64,000 nucleotides of DNA from Spartinivicinus poritis (GTDB lineage: Bacteria; Pseudomonadota; Gammaproteobacteria; Pseudomonadales; Zooshikellaceae). A program made the translations under genes and the position numbers. Each line of letters begins with the position of its first letter. Positions within the stretch are counted from its first letter, which is position 1. Location: NCBI RefSeq assembly GCF_028858535.1, contig NZ_JAPMOU010000012.1, positions 100,104-164,103 on the forward strand, read 5' to 3'. The notes beneath the pieces were generated by a model. That model saw only the letters and a program-made list of their open reading frames with translations, ran no database searches and was not told the origin of the DNA. This document shows, piece after piece, positions 1 through 8,162 of this stretch.

Positions 1-28
1 AGTACTTTTTATGCAAACCAATAGGTAT

Positions 29-337
29 TTAGTCTTCATCTGTTGTTTGGTTTAAATAAGTACTTGGGTCAATTGCAATTCCTAAGGAGCGTTTATCAAT
101 ACGCTTGATTTTACCAGCCAATTGGTATCGAAAAACGACCTTATCACCCACCTTAACATCAAGCACTTCGTCTGGGCTTAAATAATTATATTCCTCTCCA
201 TCGACAGTTAAGGTGTGGATATAGTAATCCGGCATGCCTAACCATTCGTTATGAGGTCCATCAGTCACAATATTTTCCAGTGTGCCGCGGCCTTGCTGTT
301 TGGGGTTTTTACGTCTCGGGTTAAAACGTTTATTCAT
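29..337 (-). CDS. Small hypothetical protein, 102 aa
   Basis: I do not recognise this protein. The N-terminus is strongly basic (MNKRFNPRRKNPKQQGRG). The middle is beta-rich, with a run of alternating hydrophobic residues, a YNYLSPDE turn and a VKVGDKVVFRYQL segment that resembles one strand pair of a small barrel. The C-terminus is acidic (TTDED). There is no signal peptide or membrane segment, so it is probably cytoplasmic, and the basic tail plus barrel-like core could bind nucleic acid. It lies 45 bp downstream of the DUF2062 gene on the same strand, so the two may be co-transcribed. Function is unknown; that it is a real gene is supported by its ordinary amino-acid composition and the tidy spacing. 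Confidence 0.6.
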   Translation of the reverse strand: MNKRFNPRRKNPKQQGRGTLENIVTDGPHNEWLGMPDYYIHTLTVDGEEYNYLSPDEVLDVKVGDKVVFRYQLAGKIKRIDKRSLGIAIDPSTYLNQTTDED

Positions 338-382
338 AGTGCATTTACTTCAAGGGTTAAGAAATGTGTAGTGCTTAAGCCA

Positions 383-922
383 TCAGTGTCTGTCATGAGG
401 TTGACTTTTCCGCTTTTTTTTTCGGTGCTGCCAAGCTTTAGCAACATGCCATCGCCAATATACACGGATTAGAAAATAGCTCACTAACCCCAAGACAGTG
501 CCACTAATGATAGAGCCGAAATACAAAGGTTGCCAGATGTTAGCCAGCTGGCTACTAACCCACTCTGTCGTTAGCTCCATTTCAATCTCAAGTACTGGCG
601 TATTGAGTAGGAAGCAGCCTACTTTATAGGTAAAGTAAAAAATGGCGGGCATAGTGACTGGATTGGTAATCCATACTAATACGACAGATATTGGTAAATT
701 ACAGCGAAAAATAAAAGCCAGAAATGCTGAAACGACCATTTGAAAAGGAATAGGAATAAACGCGCAGAACACACCCACAAAGAAGGCTGATGACACTGAG
801 CGACGGTTTAAATGCCAAAGATTAGGGTCATGAATTCGATGGCCTAAAAATCGCTGGAGAGATTTGTTTTCTTTAATCGTATCTGGATGGGGCAGATAGC
901 GCTTAAATAGTTTTTTGGGCAT
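383..922 (-). CDS. DUF2062 membrane protein
   Basis: A 179-residue inner-membrane protein of the DUF2062 family, whose biochemical role is unknown. The sequence shows a soluble N-terminal stretch (PKKLFKRYLPHP), then the typical family core with hydrophobic segments at about residues 47-70 and 77-105 joined by a short loop, the family signature WITNPVTMPAIFYFTYKVG at about 84-102, and a further membrane segment at about 133-153. The tail is very basic (RKKKRKSQPHDRH), as expected for a cytoplasmic end. In Pseudomonas a gene of this family lies next to comEC in divergent orientation, and the same arrangement is seen here. That conserved neighbourhood is the only functional hint. Confidence 0.8.
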   Translation of the reverse strand: MPKKLFKRYLPHPDTIKENKSLQRFLGHRIHDPNLWHLNRRSVSSAFFVGVFCAFIPIPFQMVVSAFLAFIFRCNLPISVVLVWITNPVTMPAIFYFTYKVGCFLLNTPVLEIEMELTTEWVSSQLANIWQPLYFGSIISGTVLGLVSYFLIRVYWRWHVAKAWQHRKKKRKSQPHDRH

Positions 923-1031
923 TGATGGGCTCTGCTAGATCACTACTAAGTAAGCAGCCTGTTAAAAATGTTAACTTCGAGGCCTTCTTAAACAGGCGTA
1001 TTATGCATTTATTTTAAATGGTTCTCTATAG

Positions 1032-3359
1032 ATGCGTAGCAGTCTAATTGCTTTTTCTCTTGGCTGTGTACTCGTGGCTTACTTACCTCAGCTGACTTCT
1101 TGGTACTTGGTTGCTGGATTTGCCATTTTAGTGGCAGTAGTTGTTTTGCATTGGCGATATGATTATAGCTGGTTAATTGGCTTATTTGGCTTAGCTTTGG
1201 GTTATTGCTGGGGAGTATCTTATGGGCTGATAGGCTTGGCAGAACAGCTACCAAAGCAGTTTGAGCGACAGCCACTACTAATCAGTGGTTATATTGTTGG
1301 GTTACCTCAACATAGAGCCCATGGCTATCGCTTCGACTTTAAAGTAACTCATATTAAAAGCCCTGCTCAGCAGCCAATGACGGAAAATTTTTTTCTTCCT
1401 GATAAAGTAAGGCTGTATTGGTATCAGCAGCAGCCAGCGCTGGTGCCTGGCCAGCACTGGCAACTGCTGGTTAAGCTCAAACGTCCCCATGGTTTTGCTT
1501 CACCAGGTGCTTTTGACTATGAAGGGTATTTATTACGGCTAGGGATAGATGCAACGGGCTATGTGGCTAAGGGGCAGCAAAACCAGTTGTTGGGGTGCTG
1601 TCAGTGGTTAACGTTATTTGATCAATGGCGTTGGCAGCTGAAACAACACTATATCTCTCAACTGGATGGTGAGTCAGCTGGCCTATTGCTGGCACTTCTG
1701 CTGGGAGATCAAACCGCTATTACCCCAGGTCAGTGGGAAGCGTTGAATAAAACAGGTACAACTCACTTAGTTGTTGTGTCGGGGCTACATATTGGCTTGT
1801 GTGCCTTATTAGGTGCACTGCTGGCTTCAGGGCTAGTCAAGCTGCGGCTGTTACCTTTAGTTATTACAGCTAGGCAATGGGCTATTGGTGCAGGTTGGAT
1901 ATTAGCGACAGGGTATGCACTATTAAGTGGCTTCCAACTGCCTGTTCAGCGGGCCTGGGTCATGCTCACCATTGGTGCCATTGCGTTCGCAGGGCGCTGG
2001 CAATTTCAACCACTCAGCTACTGGTGGGTAGCGCTGGTTTTTGTATTGTTATGGCAGCCTTTGGCCGTGGTCAGTGCTGGGTTTTGGTATTCCTTTGTCG
2101 CTGTTGCAGCACTATTAGTTGCTTTTAGTCATCGCCGGGCAGTCAAAGGGGTTATTTCGCTATGGATCAAGCCTCAGTGGATTGTTTGGATTGCTTTATT
2201 GCCGCTGTTTATTCATTGGCAGCAGGTAAGCGTCTGGTATTCTCCACTGGTTAACTTGTTGGTAATACCGCTATTGGGTTTTGTTATAATGCCTGCTTTG
2301 CTGGTTGCGGTATTGTTAGCAAGCTTTTCAGCGTTTGGCTGGACTTGCTTAAAAATGATCAACCAAGGGCTGGCAGCTGGTGTTGATCTGCTTGCCCAAT
2401 TATCAGCGGGTGAACAGGCTGCATTTGCCTTAGCACCCCTTGGAGTATTGCTGTTTGCGCTAGCTTGGTTATTGCCTGCAGGGCTGCCTGGTCGTGGCGG
2501 GCTTCTATTGGTGGGGGTGTTAGTAGGCTATTTTAAACCCTTGGTTTCAGCGCTTGAGCCTGGTCAGTTTCGCTTTACTTTGTTTGATGTTGGGCAAGGG
2601 TTGGGCGCTTTGATAGAAACTAAAAATCACCGTTTGGTATATGATACTGGGCCCCAGTGGAATCCGCGTTTTAGTGCAGTTAATGCGGTGATTCTTCCTT
2701 TTTTAAAACGACAGCAAGTTAACCATCTGGATAAGTTGGTGATTAGTCATGCTGATCAAGATCATAGTGGTGGATTGCTAGAGTTAAACACAGCCATATC
2801 CATTGCTGCTATAGAATCAGGTACAGCTGGAGAGATTAAACTGTCTCAACCAGTACAACCCTGCCAAGCAGGGCAAAGCTGGCAGTGGGATGGGGTAATA
2901 TTTCGCTATTTGGCGGGTACACAAGGTAACGATCGAAATGAGCGCTCTTGTGTGCTCCAAATAATGACAGGCAATCATCAGCTCTTGCTAACGGGTGATA
3001 TATCAGCAAAGCAGGAACGTCAGCTGGTTGCTAAGTGGCAACAGCAGCTTAAGTCGTCTGTCTTGGTTGCAGCACACCATGGCAGTTATTATGCTACAAG
3101 TGTATCTTTTATTAAGCAGGTAAAGCCATCAGTTGTATTGTTTTCCGCAGGTTATCAAAACCGTTATGGCCACCCGAATAAAAAATTAGTCAAGCGACTG
3201 CAACAGTCGGGAATCCTTACCTACAATACAGCAGATGAAGGGTCAATTCAGTGGCTGTTTGATAAAGCAACAGAGCCAGCCTTAACAATGCGCTACCGCC
3301 TTGATTATCCTAGATATTGGTCACAAAAAGTTAGCGCTAGGCTATTCGGTCGCTTATAA
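1032..3359 (+). CDS. comEC: ComEC/Rec2-type DNA uptake channel
   Basis: Inner-membrane channel of the ComEC/Rec2 family (775 aa), which in naturally competent bacteria carries single-stranded DNA into the cytoplasm. The N-terminal third has several membrane segments followed by the extracellular DUF4131-like domain. The central competence domain (about residues 210-490) contains the motif TTHLVVVSGLHIGL and many helices. The C-terminal metallo-beta-lactamase-like domain (about 520-760) shows VGQGLGALIE, SHADQDHSGG, LLTGDI and AAHHGS, so the metal-binding motif HxDxDH is intact. Length is normal for the family. It is the first gene of the plus-strand run that continues into exbB. Whether the organism is transformable cannot be read from this window. 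Confidence 0.93.
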   Translation: MRSSLIAFSLGCVLVAYLPQLTSWYLVAGFAILVAVVVLHWRYDYSWLIGLFGLALGYCWGVSYGLIGLAEQLPKQFERQPLLISGYIVGLPQHRAHGYRFDFKVTHIKSPAQQPMTENFFLPDKVRLYWYQQQPALVPGQHWQLLVKLKRPHGFASPGAFDYEGYLLRLGIDATGYVAKGQQNQLLGCCQWLTLFDQWRWQLKQHYISQLDGESAGLLLALLLGDQTAITPGQWEALNKTGTTHLVVVSGLHIGLCALLGALLASGLVKLRLLPLVITARQWAIGAGWILATGYALLSGFQLPVQRAWVMLTIGAIAFAGRWQFQPLSYWWVALVFVLLWQPLAVVSAGFWYSFVAVAALLVAFSHRRAVKGVISLWIKPQWIVWIALLPLFIHWQQVSVWYSPLVNLLVIPLLGFVIMPALLVAVLLASFSAFGWTCLKMINQGLAAGVDLLAQLSAGEQAAFALAPLGVLLFALAWLLPAGLPGRGGLLLVGVLVGYFKPLVSALEPGQFRFTLFDVGQGLGALIETKNHRLVYDTGPQWNPRFSAVNAVILPFLKRQQVNHLDKLVISHADQDHSGGLLELNTAISIAAIESGTAGEIKLSQPVQPCQAGQSWQWDGVIFRYLAGTQGNDRNERSCVLQIMTGNHQLLLTGDISAKQERQLVAKWQQQLKSSVLVAAHHGSYYATSVSFIKQVKPSVVLFSAGYQNRYGHPNKKLVKRLQQSGILTYNTADEGSIQWLFDKATEPALTMRYRLDYPRYWSQKVSARLFGRL

Positions 3360-3401
3360 CTTTATGTTAGAGTTGGCCCAACATTCATAAGGGGAGATGT
3401 C

Positions 3402-4034
3402 GTGAAAGAACTCATTGTAGCCGGTGGCTGGCTAATGCTGCCAATTCTTATTTGTTCTATTCTTGCCTTGGCTATTATTATCGAGCGTGCCTGGACACTA
3501 AGGCCCTCAAAAATTGCACCTAAACATACGCTAGCCTTGGTTTGGAAATGGATTAAAAATAAACAGTTGGATAGCAAACGACTTAAAGAACTAAAAGGCA
3601 GCTCCCCATTAGGGCAAATTTTGGCTGCGGGTTTAAGCAACTCAAAGCACGGCCGTGAAATCATGAAAGAGGGAATTGAAGAAGCTGCCTCTGGGGTTGT
3701 TCATGATTTGGAACGCTTTTTGAACAGCTTAGGCACCATCGCTGCGATCACGCCATTATTAGGCTTGTTGGGTACGGTTATCGGTATGATTAAAGTGTTT
3801 GCCGAAATTCAGATTTCTGGTACAGGTAATGCAGATGCATTGGCTGGTGGTATTTCAGAAGCACTGATCACAACAGCGGCAGGTCTGACAATTGCCATCC
3901 CAGCACTGATTATGCACCGGTTTTATGTGCGCCGAGTGGATGAGCTGGTGATTGCTATGGAGCAAGAGGCTACAAAGCTGGTAGAAGTGCTTCATGGTGA
4001 ACGTGAAGTGGATTACAGTGAGGTAAGCAAGTGA
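3402..4034 (+). CDS. exbB: MotA/TolQ/ExbB proton channel protein
   Basis: Inner-membrane proton channel subunit of the ExbB/TolQ family (210 aa). With ExbD it converts proton flow into movement of a periplasmic partner, in the classic case TonB. The start is GTG at 3402, preceded by AAGGGGAGA at a suitable distance. A first membrane helix lies at about residues 8-28. The long cytoplasmic loop carries the basic segment around 38-70. Two further helices (about 108-130 and 145-170) include LGLLGTVIGMI and ALITTAAGLTIAIP, the family's conserved pore motifs. The stop overlaps the start of exbD by four bases. No tonB is adjacent, so whether the partner is TonB or something else in this lpxK-linked pair is not shown. 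Confidence 0.9.
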   Translation: MKELIVAGGWLMLPILICSILALAIIIERAWTLRPSKIAPKHTLALVWKWIKNKQLDSKRLKELKGSSPLGQILAAGLSNSKHGREIMKEGIEEAASGVVHDLERFLNSLGTIAAITPLLGLLGTVIGMIKVFAEIQISGTGNADALAGGISEALITTAAGLTIAIPALIMHRFYVRRVDELVIAMEQEATKLVEVLHGEREVDYSEVSK

Positions 4035-4453
4035 AGTTTCGCAGGCAACTAACGGAAGAGGTTTCCGTTAACCTCACCCCATTGATTGATGTGGTGTTTT
4101 TGCTGCTGATCTTCTTTATGGTAACCACCACATTTACCAAAGAAACCCATTTAAGTGTTGATTTACCAGAAGCCACAGGCGAACCGGTTGATAATAAGCC
4201 TGATCAAATTGAAATCTTGATCAGTAAAACCGGTGAATATGCAGTGAATACCAAGTCGCTAGTTAATACGTCAATTAAAACATTGAAAACAGCACTGCAA
4301 AAAGAGTCGAAAGGCAATAACAAACTGCCATTAGTCATCACTTCTGATGCCAATGCACCTTATCAAGCGGTAGTGACAGCAATGGATGCAGCAGGTCAAT
4401 TGGGATTTGTCCACTTAAGCATTACTACCCAAGAAAAGTCAAAAGAAGAGTAG
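4031..4453 (+). CDS. exbD: ExbD/TolR biopolymer transport protein
   Basis: Partner of ExbB (140 aa): a single-span inner-membrane protein with a periplasmic domain. GTG at 4031 overlaps the exbB stop (GTGA), which means translational coupling. The N-terminal cytoplasmic tail is followed by VNLTPLIDVVFLLLIFFMV, whose aspartate (residue 19) is the conserved proton-carrying residue of the family. The rest is a periplasmic alpha/beta domain. It is followed by a strong hairpin terminator at 4486-4518, so exbBD can be transcribed as a unit separate from lpxK downstream. Confidence 0.92.
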   Translation: MKFRRQLTEEVSVNLTPLIDVVFLLLIFFMVTTTFTKETHLSVDLPEATGEPVDNKPDQIEILISKTGEYAVNTKSLVNTSIKTLKTALQKESKGNNKLPLVITSDANAPYQAVVTAMDAAGQLGFVHLSITTQEKSKEE

Positions 4454-4485
4454 AATCAGCAGCTTTTGATATTCTTCGCTATTGA

Positions 4486-4518
4486 ATTAGGCCAGCCTGT
4501 TGCTGGCCTAATTTTATT
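4486..4518 (+). terminator. Rho-independent terminator after exbD
   Basis: Perfect 11-bp inverted repeat ATTAGGCCAGC / GCTGGCCTAAT with a CTGTT loop, followed by TTTATTTA. It lies 33 bp after the exbD stop and 30 bp before lpxK. Confidence 0.8.
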
Positions 4519-4547
4519 TACTCCTTAGTATTTTAATTGGTGAATCG

Positions 4548-5759
4548 ATGAACTGGCTGGTGAATGCCTGGTATCAACCGGATCGTCATCTGCGTTGGCT
4601 AATGCCTTTAAGGCTGCTGTATCAGCAGGTTGCTAAACATAAACGGCAGCGTTTTCTTAGCGGAGCACAGGCTATTTGGCAAGCGCCAGTGCCTGTGATT
4701 GTGGTAGGTAATATCACGGTGGGAGGCACTGGGAAAACTCCATTAGTCACAGCAATTATTGAGCAGCTGAAAGACTGGGGCTATTCCCCTGGAATTATTA
4801 GCCGTGGCTATGGGGGAAAGTCATCTCATTACCCGTTAGCTGTTACCCCTGATAGTCATCCAAATGTGGCTGGTGATGAGCCGGTAATGCTGGCTCAGCT
4901 TACTGGTGTGCCTGTAATGGTAGCCCCTCAGCGGGTTGCAGCAGCAAAAGGGCTGCTGAATCAATTTCCTGAGACTGATATCATTGTTGCTGATGATGGG
5001 CTGCAGCATTACCCGTTAGGTCGTGATATCGAGTTGGTGGTCATTGATGGTGCTCGTGGCTTAGGAAATGGCTATTGCTTGCCTCAGGGGCCGCTTCGAG
5101 AGCCACCAGAGCGGCTGAAAACAGTTGACTTTGTCGTAGTGAATGGTGACGCACCGTTAGTGGCCATTACACAGCCTCAGCAGTTAATGGCACTGGTTCC
5201 CGAGTGTTTAGTACAAGTAAGTAGTGGAGAAAAACGGCCATTGACTAAGGTCAGTCTTGATGACTTTAAGCAAGTGCATGGAGTCGCAGGTATTGGCAAT
5301 CCCGCGCGCTTTTTTGCTACTTGTAATTCCTTGGGGGTGCAAGTGATTCCCCACCCAAAGGATGATCATGCGCAGCTAACAGTAAAAGACATTCAGTTTG
5401 ATGATCAGCTACCCGTTTTGATGACATCAAAGGATGCAGTGAAGTGTCGATCATTTGTCTCTACCAACCACTGGAGTTTGCTGGTGGCTGCTAAGCTGCC
5501 CGAAAGCTTTTGGCAGCAGCTAAAAGAGAAGGTTAAACAAGTACAATCAAAAAGGTTAACCATAAAGAATATGTTGGATAAAAAACTGCTAGAAATTCTC
5601 GCCTGCCCTTTATGTAAAGGGGAGTTAAAGTATGACCAAGAGCATCAGGAGTTGATTTGCCGTCATGATGCTTTGGCTTATCCAATCCGGGATGGGATTC
5701 CAGTTATGCTTGAACAGGAAGCACGCACTTTAACAACAGACGAAAGATTAAATAAGTAA
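4548..5759 (+). CDS. lpxK: Tetraacyldisaccharide 4'-kinase fused to YcaR/Trm112-like domain
   Basis: The first 330 or so residues are LpxK, the inner-membrane kinase that phosphorylates the 4' position of the lipid A disaccharide precursor. The P-loop [11 protein letters not shown] is at residues 54-64 and [12 protein letters not shown] is the conserved active-site region. From residue 342 (codon at 5571, ATGTTGGATAAA) the frame continues without a stop into a complete Trm112/YcaR-like domain of 62 residues, with [30 protein letters not shown] and an acidic tail. In Pseudomonas these are two adjacent genes. Here either a 403-residue fusion is made, or the internal ATG at 5571 starts a separate small protein. 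The site before that ATG (AAAGA) is only a weak ribosome site. kdsB follows as usual. Confidence 0.9.
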   Translation: MNWLVNAWYQPDRHLRWLMPLRLLYQQVAKHKRQRFLSGAQAIWQAPVPVIVVGNITVGGTGKTPLVTAIIEQLKDWGYSPGIISRGYGGKSSHYPLAVTPDSHPNVAGDEPVMLAQLTGVPVMVAPQRVAAAKGLLNQFPETDIIVADDGLQHYPLGRDIELVVIDGARGLGNGYCLPQGPLREPPERLKTVDFVVVNGDAPLVAITQPQQLMALVPECLVQVSSGEKRPLTKVSLDDFKQVHGVAGIGNPARFFATCNSLGVQVIPHPKDDHAQLTVKDIQFDDQLPVLMTSKDAVKCRSFVSTNHWSLLVAAKLPESFWQQLKEKVKQVQSKRLTIKNMLDKKLLEILACPLCKGELKYDQEHQELICRHDALAYPIRDGIPVMLEQEARTLTTDERLNK

Positions 5760-5798
5760 TTCAATCACTTATCTTATACTATTGAAGCTATTTCTCTT

Positions 5799-6578
5799 AT
5801 GAAATTCACCGTTGTCATACCTGCTCGTTATGCGTCAACCCGACTACCAGGTAAGCCATTACTGCTGATTGGTGGTAAGCCAATGATTCAGCATGTATAT
5901 CAACAAGCATTACAAAGTCAGGCTACACGGGTAGTCGTCGCTACAGACCATCAAGGAATTGCTGAGGCAGTACAATCCTTTGGTGGTGAAGTTTGTCTAA
6001 CTGCAGCCAATCATCCTTCAGGTACTGACCGGGTAGAAGAAGTGGCTAGAAAATTGGCTTTGGCTGATGATGAAGTGGTGGTGAACATTCAGGGGGATGA
6101 ACCACTGATTCCTCCTTCAGTGATTAATCAAGTGGCTGGTTTGCTTGGCTCACAACCCAAATGCGAAATGGCCACGCTAATTGAGCCAATTGCTGAAGTT
6201 GATGACTTGTTCAATCCGAATGTTGTGAAAGTGGTATTAAATGCCCGAGGGGAAGCCAGTTACTTTAGTCGTGCGCCAATGCCTTGGAGCCGGGAGCAAT
6301 TCAATTTAGCAAAGCCACCTAACCAGTTACCCTCAGGCCCTTTTTATCGGCATATTGGTATTTATGGTTATCGGGTGGGGCTGTTACATCGTTATGTTAA
6401 CTGGCCTGTGGCGCCAACTGAGCAACTGGAGTGTTTGGAGCAGCTGCGGGCTCTATGGCAGGGCGTCAAAATAGCTGTGGCACAGGCAGTTGAGGTGCCA
6501 CCTATTGGTGTTGATACGGAACAGGATCTAGCTAAGGTGCGGCAGCTGGTAGAAGAGGGAAATTCAAATAATGATTAG
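5799..6578 (+). CDS. kdsB: 3-deoxy-manno-octulosonate cytidylyltransferase
   Basis: Cytoplasmic CMP-Kdo synthetase (259 aa), which activates Kdo with CTP for lipopolysaccharide inner-core synthesis. The N-terminal nucleotide-binding motif is [27 protein letters not shown] is the conserved substrate and metal region. [11 protein letters not shown] and [11 protein letters not shown] are further family signatures, followed by [10 protein letters not shown]. Length and all motifs are normal. It lies directly after lpxK-ycaR, the usual order for lipid A and Kdo genes, and overlaps the next gene by eight bases, so the downstream phosphatase is probably translationally coupled. Confidence 0.96.
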   Translation: MKFTVVIPARYASTRLPGKPLLLIGGKPMIQHVYQQALQSQATRVVVATDHQGIAEAVQSFGGEVCLTAANHPSGTDRVEEVARKLALADDEVVVNIQGDEPLIPPSVINQVAGLLGSQPKCEMATLIEPIAEVDDLFNPNVVKVVLNARGEASYFSRAPMPWSREQFNLAKPPNQLPSGPFYRHIGIYGYRVGLLHRYVNWPVAPTEQLECLEQLRALWQGVKIAVAQAVEVPPIGVDTEQDLAKVRQLVEEGNSNND

Positions 6579-7047
6579 TGTGATGTTTGTATGCCTAGGC
6601 AATATCTGTCGATCACCGACAGCTCATGGCATATTTCAGCAGATGGTTGTAGATGGTGGGTTGGCTGACCGAATTCAAGTCGCCTCATCAGGTACCTCAG
6701 CTTATCATATTGGTGAGCCACCTGATGGCCGGTCTCAGCAGGCTGCTAAGCTGCGAGGCTATGACCTTAGCTGGATCCGGGCACAGCAAGTCACTCTTGA
6801 TGATCTTGAGGCGTATGATTACATTCTGGCTATGGATAAAAGTAATTTATCCGCTTTAAAACAGCTGGCCCCAGTTAATCACCATAATAAACTAAAGCTA
6901 TTTATGAGCTTTGCTCAGCAACAGAGCGAAATGGAAGTACCAGACCCTTACTATGGTGGAGCAAATGGCTTTGCCCAGGTGCTGGATTTAGTGGAAATGG
7001 CTGCACAAGGGTTGTTGCAGCAAATTAAGCAGGAACATCAGTTGTAA
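6571..7047 (+). CDS. Low-molecular-weight protein tyrosine phosphatase
   Basis: A 158-residue cytoplasmic phosphatase of the low-molecular-weight family. The P-loop [14 protein letters not shown] near the N-terminus carries the catalytic Cys and Arg of the CX5R motif, and VPDPYYGG near residue 128 provides the general-acid aspartate. Its start lies inside the end of kdsB and its stop shares one base with the murB start, so it is part of a tightly packed operon. Homologues in this position (between kdsB and murB in Pseudomonas) are annotated only by family. Involvement in polysaccharide control is plausible but not shown by the sequence. Confidence 0.93.
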   Translation: MISVMFVCLGNICRSPTAHGIFQQMVVDGGLADRIQVASSGTSAYHIGEPPDGRSQQAAKLRGYDLSWIRAQQVTLDDLEAYDYILAMDKSNLSALKQLAPVNHHNKLKLFMSFAQQQSEMEVPDPYYGGANGFAQVLDLVEMAAQGLLQQIKQEHQL

Positions 7048-8057
7048 TGTCTTTATCAGTAAAGCGCCAGGTCGCTCTGCAGTCTCATCATACGCTGGGA
7101 TGTCCTGCCACGACAGAGTACTGGGTTGAAGTACGTTCGCTCAGTGAGCTGACCAAAGCGGTTCGATATGCGAAATCCAACCAATTAATGCTGCTTCCTT
7201 TAGGAGGGGGTAGTAATGTGGTGTTTACTCAACACTTTGATGGGCTGATCGTCAAAATAGCCATACTGGGCAAACAGGTTGGAGTTCAACAAAATGGTCA
7301 AGTGATTGTAGAAGCGGGTGCTGGTGAAAACTGGCATCAGTTTGTGTGTTGGACGCTTCAGCAAGGATTATCAGGCCTGGAAAACCTTTCATTGATTCCT
7401 GGCACAGTAGGGGCGGCTCCTATTCAAAATATTGGGGCTTATGGAGTTGAGTTAAAAGAAGTGATGGAATGCCTCTGGGCATTTAACCGGGAAACAGAAG
7501 AAGTTAAGCAGTTTTCTGTTGATGAGTGTCAATTTGGCTATCGAGAGAGTATTTTTAAGCAGCCAGATTCTCCCTGGATTATTGCTAAGGTTGCTTTTAG
7601 GCTAAATACTGAGTTTCAGCCAAAACTGCATTATCATCCATTGAGTCAGCTACTCGCTGATAAACCAGTAACACCCGAGCTAGTCAGTGATACTGTGTGC
7701 CATGTTCGTGCTAGCAAACTACCAGATCCTTTAGTACTGGGTAACGCAGGCAGTTTTTTTAAAAACCCAGTTATCTCCCAAACACAACTTCAGGCAATTC
7801 TTCAGTCTTACCCAGAAGTGCCCCACTATCCAGCAGCTAATGACCAGGTAAAACTGGCAGCTGGCTGGTTGATTGAACAGTGTAATTTCAAAGGCCAGTA
7901 TCGAGGTGATGTGGGAGTGCACGATAAGCAGGCGCTAGTGATTGTTAATAAGGGAGCGGCTACAGGCAATGAAGTGATGGCGCTTGCCAGTCAGATTGTT
8001 GAAAAAGTAAGTGAACAATTTGGAGTTGAGTTGGAGGTAGAGCCAAGAGTGTACTGA
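7047..8057 (+). CDS. murB: UDP-N-acetylenolpyruvoylglucosamine reductase
   Basis: MurB (336 aa) is the FAD enzyme that reduces UDP-GlcNAc-enolpyruvate to UDP-MurNAc in peptidoglycan precursor synthesis. The FAD-binding segment LPLGGGSNVVF is near residues 50-60. SLIPGTVGAAPIQNIGAYG is the family signature, and FGYRESIFK carries the catalytic region of type I MurB. LGNAGSFFKNP near the C-terminal third contains the serine that donates a proton. The type I layout and length are normal. The start ATG overlaps the preceding stop by one base (TAATG). It is the last gene of the lpxK-kdsB-murB operon and is followed by a long hairpin shared with the convergent rne. Confidence 0.96.
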   Translation: MSLSVKRQVALQSHHTLGCPATTEYWVEVRSLSELTKAVRYAKSNQLMLLPLGGGSNVVFTQHFDGLIVKIAILGKQVGVQQNGQVIVEAGAGENWHQFVCWTLQQGLSGLENLSLIPGTVGAAPIQNIGAYGVELKEVMECLWAFNRETEEVKQFSVDECQFGYRESIFKQPDSPWIIAKVAFRLNTEFQPKLHYHPLSQLLADKPVTPELVSDTVCHVRASKLPDPLVLGNAGSFFKNPVISQTQLQAILQSYPEVPHYPAANDQVKLAAGWLIEQCNFKGQYRGDVGVHDKQALVIVNKGAATGNEVMALASQIVEKVSEQFGVELEVEPRVY

Positions 8058-8097
8058 GTTAGCGTTAGGCAGCTCCTTTAGTAGCTTTTCCAATTAA

Positions 8098-8137
8098 AAA
8101 ACCAAATCAGGAGGGCACGCCCTCCTGATTTGGTTTT
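8098..8137. terminator. Bidirectional terminator between murB and rne
   Basis: An 18-bp perfect stem (AAAACCAAATCAGGAGGG and its complement) with a CACG loop, ending in T runs on both strands. It sits between the convergent murB and rne genes and can stop both. Confidence 0.85.
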
Positions 8138-8162
8138 AGCTTGAAGGTTTAGTCAAATAGAA

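Noticed and set aside
251..472. 73-codon plus-strand frame at the left edge
   Set aside because: Overlaps two minus-strand genes and has no features of its own.
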